Shown in pieces: positions 6,587-14,111 of a DNA stretch of 20,291 nt. The DNA comes from UMGS946 sp048421225 (GTDB taxonomy: Bacteria; Bacillota; Clostridia; Christensenellales; CAG-138): positions 1 through 20,291 of the forward strand of contig DBFNRV010000062.1 of the NCBI GenBank assembly GCA_048421225.1. Direction: 5' to 3'. The notes below the pieces were generated by a model. The model was not told the origin of the DNA. It did no database searches and worked only from the letters and a program-made list of their open reading frames with translations. Position numbers and translations under genes: made by a program. The first letter of the stretch is position 1; each line of letters opens with the position of its first letter.

Positions 6587-7048
6587 TTAACATAACTTTG
6601 GGAATCCTAACTGACGCAATGCCTCGTAAAGAACTATTGCAACCGCGTTTGATAGATTAAGCGATCGCTGATTCGGCATCATAGGAGTCCGGATTGCGTC
6701 ATCACGCCTTCTGCTCAGCAGTTTTTCACCCAACCCCGCGGTTTCCTTTCCAAAGACGAGAAAATCTCCATCCATATATGAAACGTCGCAGTAGTTTTTT
6801 GAGGAATGTGTGGTTGCAAGGAAAAATCTTGCTTGGAGATTCTTTGCTTCAAGCTCTTCAAAGCTGTCGTAATAGCTTATGGAAAGATCCTTCCAATAGT
6901 CAAGCCCTGCCCGCCTGAGCGTGCGGTCGGAAATTTCAAAGCCCAACGGCCGTATCAGATGCAGCGCTGTATCTGTTACTACGCAGGTTCTTGATATATT
7001 TCCGGTGTTTTGGGGGATTTCAGGTTCAACCAGTACTACGTTAAGCAT
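6587..7048 (-). CDS. trmL: tRNA (cytidine/uridine-34-2'-O)-methyltransferase TrmL, SPOUT family
   Basis: 153-residue knotted (SPOUT) methyltransferase that uses S-adenosylmethionine to methylate the 2'-OH of the wobble nucleotide in tRNA-Leu species. The three family motifs are present: EPEIPQNTGNISRTC at 8-22, FLVFGKETAGLGE around 97-108, and IRTPMMPNQRSLNLSNAVAI at 119-138, with Asn-Leu-Ser-Asn at the knot and a YEALRQ end. A longer in-frame start at 7108 adds 20 residues with no ribosome site. ATG 7048 has GGAGAAGG six bases before it and gives the usual length (about 155). It has its own promoter and terminator, so it is monocistronic. The assignment to TrmL rather than the larger SpoU/TrmH relatives rests on length and motif spacing. 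Confidence 0.92.
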   Translation of the reverse strand: MLNVVLVEPEIPQNTGNISRTCVVTDTALHLIRPLGFEISDRTLRRAGLDYWKDLSISYYDSFEELEAKNLQARFFLATTHSSKNYCDVSYMDGDFLVFGKETAGLGEKLLSRRRDDAIRTPMMPNQRSLNLSNAVAIVLYEALRQLGFPKLC

Positions 7049-7088
7049 TAAACACCTTCTCCACAAGGATTTATTATCAATGCTATCA

Positions 7089-7116
7089 TATATATCCGCG
7101 GCTTGCAATAAATCAA
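7089..7116 (-). promoter_or_regulatory. Candidate promoter of trmL
   Basis: On the minus strand TTGATT (7111-7116), a 16-base spacer and TATATA (7089-7094) lie about 40 bases upstream of the trmL ATG. The -35 box directly adjoins the preceding terminator stem. The match is reasonable but not strong. Confidence 0.4.
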
Positions 7117-7147
7117 TTCAGGGGATGCGCTTTCTACATCCCCTGAA
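7117..7147 (-). terminator. Intrinsic terminator of the nucleotidyltransferase gene
   Basis: TTCAGGGGATG (7117-7127) and CATCCCCTGAA (7137-7147) form a perfect 11-pair stem with a nine-base loop. On the minus strand it is followed by TTGATTTATTG, a U-rich but interrupted tail. It starts 10 bases after the gene's stop codon. Confidence 0.7.
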
Positions 7148-7157
7148 ACTTGTGTTA

Positions 7158-9563
7158 CTATTGATTTTTGCCCTGTCTCACCATGCGTTTAAGCCGGCTT
7201 GAATATATGTCGCAAAGCTCATCCGCATACTCTTGATTGTAACTGCCGCATATAAGCCGGCAGGCGGCGAATTCATCATTTGGCTTAACAATTACCCACC
7301 CTGTGTCACTTCTTATTTTTACGCCGTCTACAGTCTCTATTGACGCCCCATGCTCTGTATCGACCAGGCTTCTCAGTACGCGGCCTACATCCTTCCATGA
7401 ACAGCCTATACTGGTTTCTTTGGTGTAAGCTTTGGGCAGAGCGTCCAGCAGGGGCTTGAGCCGCCCGTGCGACCACAGCTCGCACGTTTTAATAGCCGCG
7501 GCTTCCGGTTCAAAGAATTCGTTCATGGGATTATTATCTTTTAGATGCGACCGCTTGCGCCGCTCCGACGCGTCGTGTGCAAGCACCACGGTTGCTCCCT
7601 TTTCGCGCAGGAACTCTATGTATGGCACTGGCATACTGAACGGCATTATAAAACTTGCTGCACCATCCTGTTCTATTCTGTTTAATGCAAAAGCGGCGTT
7701 AAGCTCATCCTGACGCACCATGTCGCTATCGGGCAACAGCAGGTTTACGTTATCGGCGTTATCAATATATATCCACAAGTCCGCACGATGTACCGACATT
7801 AGCTCATAAATTGACTGTGGGTTTTCAGAATCGCTTGTCATAACCGTGCATCCGCATTTTATTAAGAGCGTTGATATTATGTCCGCTGCCTTTTTAGGTG
7901 CGTTTAGCAGTACGCGAGGCGGATTTTCCCTTATTCTGTCATGCGCTGTCCGCGACCATAACTCAGCTTCATATACATCATTCATGCCGTTTAGGTTCCT
8001 TACCAGGCCTATCTCAGCTTCAGTTAGCGGCAGTATTTCCCCTTGTTCGCACAAAAAGTTCAGTTTTCTCCTCTTACCCGCGTCAATGAGTACGCCTTGG
8101 TTGTCACACACGCGTATTCTGGCGCGGTGATCCTTCATAGGTTCACCATCGATGTATATTCCGCCGTTTATTCCCATGCGCCTTACTGCGAAGCCCAATG
8201 CGGAATACGCTGAACTTGAGAGATCATATACGTCTACCCCCTGCGACATAAGCCCTGATATGACAGCCTGCTTGAGCATAACCGCGGCTATGCTTCCGTC
8301 TGTGGCTACCGCGGCGCCTGAGAGAGGGCCAAGCATCTTTCCATACGCTGAGCTTAGCCTGACCACTGCCTCAGGCGACAGATTCCCATCCGAATATCCG
8401 TTAATGCCGCAATCGGTAAATTGCAGCTGTTTGCTTTGCCCCCATACTATATTCTCTTCGCACTTTACGCCATCATCCACTTGCTTCTGCGGCCAGATCA
8501 GTACTCCAGGGCTCACGGTACAGTTATGGCCAACATAAGTTTTATTGCCTATAACCGCATTTTCAAATATGGACGCCCCCTCGCTGATATGGGCGTTTTG
8601 ACAAACAACGGCGCCCCGCAGTTCAATATTATTTCTAAGCCTTGCGCCTTCCATCAAAATTGAGCGCTTTATGCTGCAATCCCTGCTTATCTTTACGCCG
8701 CTGCAGATCACAGAATATGAGTCGATGCACGTGTTCTCGCCGATCTCCGTATTGGACGATATATAGCAGGGGCCGTTTATTATTGTATTTGGAGATATTC
8801 CTGCCTTTGGCTCAATAAACACCCCATCCTTTCTGTGCGCTATGGTTTCAAACATGCATTTGCCGTCAAGCATGTCCCTTTGCGCCTGCATATACTGCCT
8901 GATATCGCCTATATCGCACCAATAACCTTCAGCTACATAACCATGTACTGTTATGCCTTTTTCAAACAACTTTGGAAACAGATCCTTACTGAAGTCATAC
9001 TGGGAGCCATCCGGTATCAGGTTTATTACCTCCGGCTCCAATATATAGATGCCCGTATTCGCCAAATCGCTGAACACTTCGCTAAGCTGGGGCTTTTCAA
9101 GAAATCTGGTAATATGTCCTTGACCATCCATTATGGCAACCCCATACTCCAATGGAAGCGCAACCCTTTTTAATATTATCGTGGCTGCCGCTCCAACGCT
9201 TTTATGTCTTGCAATGGCTTTGCTCAAATCTATATCTGTGATAGCGTCTCCGCTTATTACAAGTACGCTGTCCCTGTAATCCCCCAGCGCCATTTTCACG
9301 CTTCCTGCTGTACCCAGAGGACTTTCCTCAACCGAATAGGAGATCTTTACATTCTTATCCCTACCTTCTCCCAGATGATCCTTAATTGCGTTGGGCAGGT
9401 AGTGAAGCGTAACCGAGATATCCTCTATGCCATGTCGTTTTAAAAGTTCTACACAATAATCTATTACGGGTTTATTTAGCAACGGCACCATCGGTTTTGG
9501 CATGGTACAAGTAATCGGACGAAGCCTGCTGCCCTCGCCGCCCGCCATAATGACAGTTTTCAA
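7158..9563 (-). CDS. NDP-sugar pyrophosphorylase / left-handed beta-helix / phosphomannomutase-like fusion
   Basis: 801-residue cytoplasmic protein in three parts. Residues 1-235 are a sugar-phosphate nucleotidyltransferase: GGEGSRLRP at 8-16, MPKPMVPLLNKP (21-32), EESPLGTAG (79-87), SGDAITD (104-110), EKP near 157 and WCDIGD (215-220). Residues 250-376 carry hexapeptide left-handed helix repeats. Residues 386-801 resemble the phosphomannomutase fold but lack its catalytic marks: the TASHNP position reads GGIYIDGEPMKDH (467-479), and the metal loop DGDxDR reads YIDNADN (599-605). The family is usually annotated as mannose-1-phosphate guanylyltransferase, though the sugar and nucleotide cannot be fixed here. 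The start is TTG 9563, seven bases after AGGTGG, because the nucleotidyltransferase domain begins exactly there. A further 54 in-frame codons upstream look non-coding. It is monocistronic, with its own terminator. Confidence 0.88.
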   Translation of the reverse strand: MKTVIMAGGEGSRLRPITCTMPKPMVPLLNKPVIDYCVELLKRHGIEDISVTLHYLPNAIKDHLGEGRDKNVKISYSVEESPLGTAGSVKMALGDYRDSVLVISGDAITDIDLSKAIARHKSVGAAATIILKRVALPLEYGVAIMDGQGHITRFLEKPQLSEVFSDLANTGIYILEPEVINLIPDGSQYDFSKDLFPKLFEKGITVHGYVAEGYWCDIGDIRQYMQAQRDMLDGKCMFETIAHRKDGVFIEPKAGISPNTIINGPCYISSNTEIGENTCIDSYSVICSGVKISRDCSIKRSILMEGARLRNNIELRGAVVCQNAHISEGASIFENAVIGNKTYVGHNCTVSPGVLIWPQKQVDDGVKCEENIVWGQSKQLQFTDCGINGYSDGNLSPEAVVRLSSAYGKMLGPLSGAAVATDGSIAAVMLKQAVISGLMSQGVDVYDLSSSAYSALGFAVRRMGINGGIYIDGEPMKDHRARIRVCDNQGVLIDAGKRRKLNFLCEQGEILPLTEAEIGLVRNLNGMNDVYEAELWSRTAHDRIRENPPRVLLNAPKKAADIISTLLIKCGCTVMTSDSENPQSIYELMSVHRADLWIYIDNADNVNLLLPDSDMVRQDELNAAFALNRIEQDGAASFIMPFSMPVPYIEFLREKGATVVLAHDASERRKRSHLKDNNPMNEFFEPEAAAIKTCELWSHGRLKPLLDALPKAYTKETSIGCSWKDVGRVLRSLVDTEHGASIETVDGVKIRSDTGWVIVKPNDEFAACRLICGSYNQEYADELCDIYSSRLKRMVRQGKNQ

Positions 9564-9836
9564 GAAAACACCACCTCTCAAAATGATAACGTTATTATTG
9601 TGTTCACCTTTTGGCAAAAGTAATACCGCAATCTTCTTCTTATTCCCTTCAAAGTTAATGTTAGTTTCGAAACATGTATGCATATTGGATGGACATTCGG
9701 GCGTTGAATACCAATATATTTCCAACCGTTAAAATGAACCGAAATGGTGCCGACGCAATAATTAGTAAAGACGATTAGTCAATGACCTGCAGTTCCGCAT
9801 GCTCTGACGCATAATAACCAAAGGCTTAAATTGCAT
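9564..9836 (-). other. Upstream region of the nucleotidyltransferase gene
   Basis: About 270 bases without a supported gene. The frame of the downstream gene stays open to 9725, but that stretch has no ribosome site and no similarity I recognise. It holds the AGGTGG ribosome binding site (9571-9576), the palindrome at 9582-9599 and loosely promoter-like minus-strand sequence such as TTGACT near 9781. None of it is convincing enough to call as a promoter. Confidence 0.4.
9582..9599. repeat. 18-base near-perfect palindrome before the TTG start
   Basis: AATGATAAC (9582-9590) and GTTATTATT (9591-9599) are inverted copies with one mismatch and no spacer, centred on AACGTT. It lies immediately upstream of the ribosome binding site of the nucleotidyltransferase gene, so it could be an operator or an mRNA structure that affects initiation. 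Confidence 0.45.
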
Positions 9837-9877
9837 AAAAAAATGGGTATTTGAGCTTAACTCAAATGCCCATTTTT
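9837..9877 (-). terminator. Strong intrinsic terminator of the hslVU-lipoprotein operon
   Basis: On the minus strand ATGGGCATTTGAG, loop TTAAG, then CTCAAATACCCAT form a 13-position stem with one G-T pair, followed by a run of seven T. It lies about 20 bases after the lipoprotein stop. A-runs on the other side make it potentially active in both directions. Confidence 0.85.
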
Positions 9878-9895
9878 CCTCATCATTTACAACAG

Positions 9896-10801
9896 CTAAC
9901 CTATCCACCGGAAATAGGCGTTGTTGTCAATGGTACAATAATACTTTTTGTCGTTTCCCCAATCCGTGCCAAGTGAAGCTACCCTGAAAAACACAACGTC
10001 GCTTGGTAGGATGCTTCCGCTGCCATTTAGAACCTCTTTTGCAGCTTTTAGCGCGCTGTTGCAGGGCGTGGTTCCCGGAATACTGTCAACTACGGTGAAC
10101 TGGTTGTTTTGATAAATCACCCCTCTTATAGTATCTGGAAAATGTATATGGCTCAATCTGTTCAGCACCACGCTTACCACCGCCTTATAGCCCTTCATGC
10201 TGCCGCCCCTGTTTTCTAAATGTGCGAGCTGGGCCGCCAAGTATACCTCTTTTTCAGTAAACCTGTCAGGATTGGTGGTTGGCTTAGGTGTGCTTGTAGG
10301 CTTGGGCTTTTGTGTAGGCGTTGGTTTTGGCGGATCGCCCAGAGCTATGAAATCCTTATGCATGAATCCTTTTTTAGATTCGATTTTAACTCTGTACCAT
10401 TCCCCGTATTCTCCATCGACGACAGCCTTTTGGTTCAACAAGTAATTCCCAATTATGTCGAATGACAAATCCGGACCTTCCCTCATATTGATTCCGTTAC
10501 CTCTTACATACGCGGCAAGCGGCCGCATATCCTTAACAATATATTCCGGAGTGGGAGTGGGTTTGGGCTCAGGGGTTGGCGTGTTTAGGGCAACGGAATC
10601 CGGTCCAGCGCTGTAAACAGGGGATGCGCTTGGCTCTGACTGCACAGCAGTTGACAGTTCAGGCTCCAACGGCTGTATAGTAGGCTCCGGCGTTGGAAGC
10701 TCTACATCAATGGTGGCGGGCTCCCTTTGCGCAGCGCTACAGCCCGCTATTAGCAAGCAGACCGTTATCAGCGCTATTGCAGCTTTTAATTCGTGTTGCA
10801 T
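9896..10801 (-). CDS. Lipoprotein with SH3 domain and SleB-type cell-wall hydrolase domain
   Basis: 301-residue exported lipoprotein. The N-terminus is a lipoprotein signal: MQHELKAAIALITVCLLIAGC, with lipobox LIAGC and Cys21. A low-complexity stretch rich in Pro, Thr and Glu (31-88, with repeated TPEP) probably spans the wall. Residues 95-154 are a bacterial SH3 domain (NGINMREGPDLSFDIIGNYL, later GEWYRVKIESKKGFMHKDFI). A second Pro/Lys/Thr linker (156-178) precedes a SleB/CwlJ-type hydrolase (182-300) with AAQLAHLENRGG (Glu196, the likely acid), AVVSVVLNRLSHIHFPDTIR and GVIYQNNQF. SleB-type enzymes are lytic transglycosylases of spore cortex, but relatives also act in growing cells. The ATG at 10801 follows AAAGGA, 16 bases after hslU, so it is co-transcribed with the protease genes. 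The hydrolase domain is clear; a sporulation role is only inference. Confidence 0.85.
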   Translation of the reverse strand: MQHELKAAIALITVCLLIAGCSAAQREPATIDVELPTPEPTIQPLEPELSTAVQSEPSASPVYSAGPDSVALNTPTPEPKPTPTPEYIVKDMRPLAAYVRGNGINMREGPDLSFDIIGNYLLNQKAVVDGEYGEWYRVKIESKKGFMHKDFIALGDPPKPTPTQKPKPTSTPKPTTNPDRFTEKEVYLAAQLAHLENRGGSMKGYKAVVSVVLNRLSHIHFPDTIRGVIYQNNQFTVVDSIPGTTPCNSALKAAKEVLNGSGSILPSDVVFFRVASLGTDWGNDKKYYCTIDNNAYFRWIG

Positions 10802-10817
10802 AGTAAAATCCTTTTAT

Positions 10818-12206
10818 TTAGATAATGAACTTTTTAAGATCCCCTTCATTATCCGTATATTTCAACCGCTCGTTAACATAGCTTTCATCAATAACCACTT
10901 CAACAAGCGGATGATTGCCATTCGCATTAAATGAGATATCATCTAATAGATGTTCCATAACGGTGTGCAGACGTCTCGCGCCAATATTCTCCGTCGTCTC
11001 GTTTACAGTATATGCATGTCTGGCTATCCCTGTTAATGCATCGTCTGTAAAGCTTAACGCCACGTTGTCCGCCTCAAGAAGAGCGGTATACTGCTTTATA
11101 ACCGAATTCTCAGGCTGTGTTAGTATACGCTTAAAATCATCGGCCGTTAGTGGAGAAAGCTCTACCTTTATAGGAAAACGTCCCTGCAGCTCCGGTATCA
11201 TGTCGGATATTTTCGATACATGAAACGCGCCTGCGGCAATAAACAAAATATGATCTGTCTTTACCGAACCATATTTTGTTGAAACGGTACTGCCCTCCAC
11301 TATCGGAAGTATGTCCCGCTGCACGCCTTCACGTGAAACATCCGGTCCTGACGCGGAATGCGTTCCGATAATCTTATCTATTTCATCAATAAATATTATA
11401 CCATCCTGCTCAGCTTTCTCGACTGCCTCACGTATAACCTCATCCATATCGATCAGTTTATCGGATTCCTCCTGGGTTATAATTCGGCGCGCCTCTTTCA
11501 CTGTCAGCTTTCGCAGCTTTTTCCTCCTTGGTATAATCCCGTCAAACATCTCATTGAGGTTTATATCCACGCCAATGGCATACATCGCATCGTTTTGAGG
11601 CAAGGCCTGATCCACCTCTATCTCTACAATATCCTCTTCCCTAAGGCCGGCTCTTAACTCCTCCGCTACGGCTTCACGCTTCGAATGTGACTTGGCCTGC
11701 TCTTCACCCTGCCCTTCCGGCACGCTTTCAGGCTCATTAGTTCCGGCCGAAAGCAGCATCTGCAAAGGGTTTTTAATTGGAGCCTTGCGCTCAGTTTTTG
11801 AGTGGGTTAAAAGGTCGATAATTCTCTGCTCCGCAGACGCCTCGGCCAAAATTCTGATCTCGGCCTGTTTGCGCTGCTTGCACAGCCTTATTGAAGCCTC
11901 TACCAAATCCCTTATCATTGAATCAACGTCGCGTCCCACATATCCCACTTCCGTAAATTTGGTGGCTTCAACCTTTACTAGCGGCGCATCCACAAGCTTG
12001 GCCAGTCTGCGCGCTATCTCCGTTTTTCCAACGCCGGTGGGGCCTACCATTATTATATTTTTCGGCGTTATATCCTCACGAAGCTCGGCTGATAGCCTGC
12101 TGCGCCTGTATCGATTCCTGAGAGCTATTGCCACGGCGCGTTTCGCGCTATCCTGCCCAACTATATACCTGTCCAAAGCATCTACAATTTCTTTAGGGGT
12201 CAACAT
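10818..12206 (-). CDS. hslU: ATP-dependent protease ATPase subunit HslU (ClpY)
   Basis: 462-residue AAA+ unfoldase that forms a ring and feeds substrates to the HslV peptidase. Present are LTPKEIVDALDRYIVGQDSA at the start, Walker A GPTGVGKT (55-62), the pore loop GYVGRD (88-93), Walker B IIFIDEID (270-277), sensor and arginine-finger region ELQGRFPIKVEL, and the sensor-2 helix NIGARRLHTVMEH. Residues about 110-240 are the I-domain, more variable and Glu/Lys-rich. The tail LKKFII is the hydrophobic end that docks into HslV. ATG 12206 is preferred to the TTG six bases upstream because AGGAGG lies seven bases before it. It begins two bases after the hslV stop, which signals tight coupling. Confidence 0.97.
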   Translation of the reverse strand: MLTPKEIVDALDRYIVGQDSAKRAVAIALRNRYRRSRLSAELREDITPKNIIMVGPTGVGKTEIARRLAKLVDAPLVKVEATKFTEVGYVGRDVDSMIRDLVEASIRLCKQRKQAEIRILAEASAEQRIIDLLTHSKTERKAPIKNPLQMLLSAGTNEPESVPEGQGEEQAKSHSKREAVAEELRAGLREEDIVEIEVDQALPQNDAMYAIGVDINLNEMFDGIIPRRKKLRKLTVKEARRIITQEESDKLIDMDEVIREAVEKAEQDGIIFIDEIDKIIGTHSASGPDVSREGVQRDILPIVEGSTVSTKYGSVKTDHILFIAAGAFHVSKISDMIPELQGRFPIKVELSPLTADDFKRILTQPENSVIKQYTALLEADNVALSFTDDALTGIARHAYTVNETTENIGARRLHTVMEHLLDDISFNANGNHPLVEVVIDESYVNERLKYTDNEGDLKKFII

Positions 12207-12208
12207 GC

Positions 12209-12742
12209 TCAAACCTCCTCAACGGTGATGTTGTCGTTTGTATAAACGCATATCTCTGATGCTATGGCTATGGATTTCGTAGCAATTTCCTTAGCGCTCA
12301 GTTCCGTATTCTGTTTTAATGCCTTCGCTGCCGCAAGCGCGTACATTCCCCCAGAGCCTATCGTAGCAATATCATCGTCCGGATCTATAACCTCACCTGT
12401 TCCGGAGATTATGAGAAGGTTGTCTGCGTCCGCCGCTATCAAAAGGGCCTGCAGCTGCCTAAGCGCCTTGTCGCTTCTCCATTCCTGGGCAAGGGATACT
12501 GCGGCACGCTTTAGATTTCCATTGTATTGTTCCAGTTTAGCCTCAAAACGTTCACACAATGAAAACGCGTCCGCCACCGAGCCCGCGAAGCCCACGGCCA
12601 CATTGTTATGATATACCCGTCTTACCTTCTTTGCCGTATGCTTCATTATGGTATTTTCCCCAAACGTCACCTGTCCGTCGCCTGCGATTGCACACTTGCC
12701 GTACCGCTTTACAGCAACGATTGTTGTCCCCTCAAATTTCAT
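12209..12742 (-). CDS. hslV: ATP-dependent protease peptidase subunit HslV (ClpQ)
   Basis: 177-residue proteasome-like peptidase that works with HslU. The short propeptide MKFEG is followed by TTIVAVK, so Thr6 becomes the N-terminal nucleophile after removal of the propeptide. Further family marks are AIAGDGQVTFGENTIMKHTA, VAVGFAGSVADAFSLCERFE, EWRSDKALRQLQALLIAAD, and IATIGSGGMYALAAAKAL. Its length equals that of characterised HslV proteins. In Bacillus the homologue has an N-terminal serine, whereas threonine is found here. The ATG at 12742 has AAGGGG six bases upstream. It precedes hslU directly and probably has its own promoter at 12771-12799. Confidence 0.97.
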   Translation of the reverse strand: MKFEGTTIVAVKRYGKCAIAGDGQVTFGENTIMKHTAKKVRRVYHNNVAVGFAGSVADAFSLCERFEAKLEQYNGNLKRAAVSLAQEWRSDKALRQLQALLIAADADNLLIISGTGEVIDPDDDIATIGSGGMYALAAAKALKQNTELSAKEIATKSIAIASEICVYTNDNITVEEV

Positions 12743-12770
12743 ATTTAACCCCTTTATACATTATTGATGC

Positions 12771-12799
12771 ATAATAGCACATTGTATTCATTAAAACAT
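12771..12799 (-). promoter_or_regulatory. Candidate extended -10 promoter of hslVU
   Basis: On the minus strand TGCTATTAT gives a -10 TATTAT (12771-12776) with the extended TGn element. The -35 position reads only ATGTTT (12794-12799), which is weak. It lies about 30 bases before the hslV ATG in the only gap of the hslVU side, so a promoter here is plausible. Confidence 0.35.
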
Positions 12800-12838
12800 A
12801 TATAATTGCATTTGTTTACAAAACGTTTGCAATTATAT
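12800..12838. repeat. Inverted repeat spanning the trmFO stop codon
   Basis: ATATAATTGCA (12800-12810) and TGCAATTATAT (12828-12838) are perfect inverted copies 17 bases apart. Inside them TTTGT and ACAAA can also pair, extending the hairpin. The trmFO stop at 12816-12818 is in the loop region. On the minus strand the stem is followed by ATATGTTTTAATG, so it could act as a weak terminator or an attenuator between trmFO and hslV. Confidence 0.5.
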
Positions 12839-14111
12839 CATCGATAACACAAAGGGCTCTTGCGGAAACCGCTGTGTACCGCTCCTGTTTATTTCTAATT
12901 CGGGTTTGTACGCCATCTATTATACCAAAGTTTATGTTCATTGGCTGAAAATCAGATCCAGAATACTCAGAAATATAGTGTGAAAGAGCCCCTATCGCCG
13001 TTTTTTTGGTAAAATCTATAGCTGGTTTGCCTTCACATCTTCTGGCCAGGTTCAAGCCCGCCGTATATCCGCTGGCAATACTTTCAACATACCCTTCTAC
13101 GCCTGTAATCTGCCCTGCAAAATAGGTATTTGAATTATTATAACAATAGTCAATTCCAAGCTTTGCCGGTGAATTAAGATATGAGTTTCTATGCATCACG
13201 CCATAGCGTACAAATTCTACGTTTTCTAGGCCTGGTATCATTGAAAAAACTCTTTTCTGCTCCCCAAACTTTAAATTCGTCTGAAATCCTACAATATTGT
13301 ACAAGCGTCCGTCGGTATCGTCCCTGCGCAGCTGAACGACGGCAAACGGTTTCTCCGGCCTGCGTTCGTCCATCAAGCCCACCGGTTTAAGCGGGCCAAA
13401 CGCCAGCGTCATGTCGCCGCGCTTTGCCATCACCTCAACAGGCATACATCCCTCAAATACCTTTATGTCCTCAAATTCTCTTAAAACTGCCGTATCCGCC
13501 GCCTTAAGCGCCTCTACAAAGCTAAAATACTCCTCCTTATTCATTGGACAGTTTAGGTAATCGCTTCCTCTTCCATATCTTGAGGCCATAAATACCTTGT
13601 CCATATTTAGGGAATCATAAGTCACAATCGGCGCGGCCGCATCAAAAAAATGCATGCTTTCACCCAGAAGGCTTTCAATACTTTCCATTAACGCCCCTTC
13701 TGTAAGCGGCCCAGTTGCTATTATTGCCTCGCACGCTGGAATTTCCCTTATCTCCTCCTCAACCACGGTAATGAGGGGATGGCTGCGTACACGCTGGGTA
13801 ATATCCCTTGAAAAGCCCACCCTGTCAACAGCCAGCGCGCCTCCCGCCGGCACATGGTTCTCATCCGCAGTCTGTATAACCATGGATCCAAGCCTTCGAA
13901 GCTCCTCTTTGAGAAGCCCCGCCGCATTTTGCAGCCGGTCTGACCTCAGTGAGTTTGAGCACACAAGCTCGGCAAAATTCGTTGAATCGTATGCTGCTAG
14001 CAACTTTGAAGGCTTCATGTCGTATAAAGTTACGCCGACGCCCCTCTCTGCAAGCTGATAGGCGGCCTCGCAGCCGGCAAGGCCGGCTCCTACAACTGCG
14101 ACATCATTCAT
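12816..14111 (-). CDS. trmFO: Folate-dependent tRNA (uracil-54-C5)-methyltransferase TrmFO
   Basis: 431-residue flavoprotein that makes m5U54 in the tRNA T-loop, using methylenetetrahydrofolate and FAD. The N-terminus holds the FAD loop VVGAGLAGCEAAYQLAERG. ELVCSNSLRSD (48-58) contains Cys51, and FEGCMPVEVMAKRGD (219-233) contains Cys222; both positions match the two functional cysteines described in the family. The C-terminal half has GQITGVEGYVESIASGYTAG and a closing LSHYIS region. An in-frame start at 14207 would add 32 basic residues lying inside topA. ATG 14111 is preferred because the FAD motif begins there and GGGTGG precedes it. It overlaps the topA stop by eight bases (ATGAATGA), implying coupled translation. 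Length is normal. Confidence 0.96.
   Translation of the reverse strand: MNDVAVVGAGLAGCEAAYQLAERGVGVTLYDMKPSKLLAAYDSTNFAELVCSNSLRSDRLQNAAGLLKEELRRLGSMVIQTADENHVPAGGALAVDRVGFSRDITQRVRSHPLITVVEEEIREIPACEAIIATGPLTEGALMESIESLLGESMHFFDAAAPIVTYDSLNMDKVFMASRYGRGSDYLNCPMNKEEYFSFVEALKAADTAVLREFEDIKVFEGCMPVEVMAKRGDMTLAFGPLKPVGLMDERRPEKPFAVVQLRRDDTDGRLYNIVGFQTNLKFGEQKRVFSMIPGLENVEFVRYGVMHRNSYLNSPAKLGIDYCYNNSNTYFAGQITGVEGYVESIASGYTAGLNLARRCEGKPAIDFTKKTAIGALSHYISEYSGSDFQPMNINFGIIDGVQTRIRNKQERYTAVSARALCVIDDIIANVL

Noticed and set aside
9564..9725. In-frame 54-codon extension of the nucleotidyltransferase
   Set aside because: The catalytic domain begins at the TTG with its own ribosome site; the extension has no domain features.
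10558..10700. Repetitive GGxTxGG-like DNA that might be a tandem repeat array
   Set aside because: It encodes the Pro/Thr/Glu linker of the lipoprotein; the repeats reflect the TPEP protein pattern and are not an independent DNA element.
11692..12228. Plus-strand frame of 178 codons
   Set aside because: Exactly antisense to hslU; serine-rich shadow frame.
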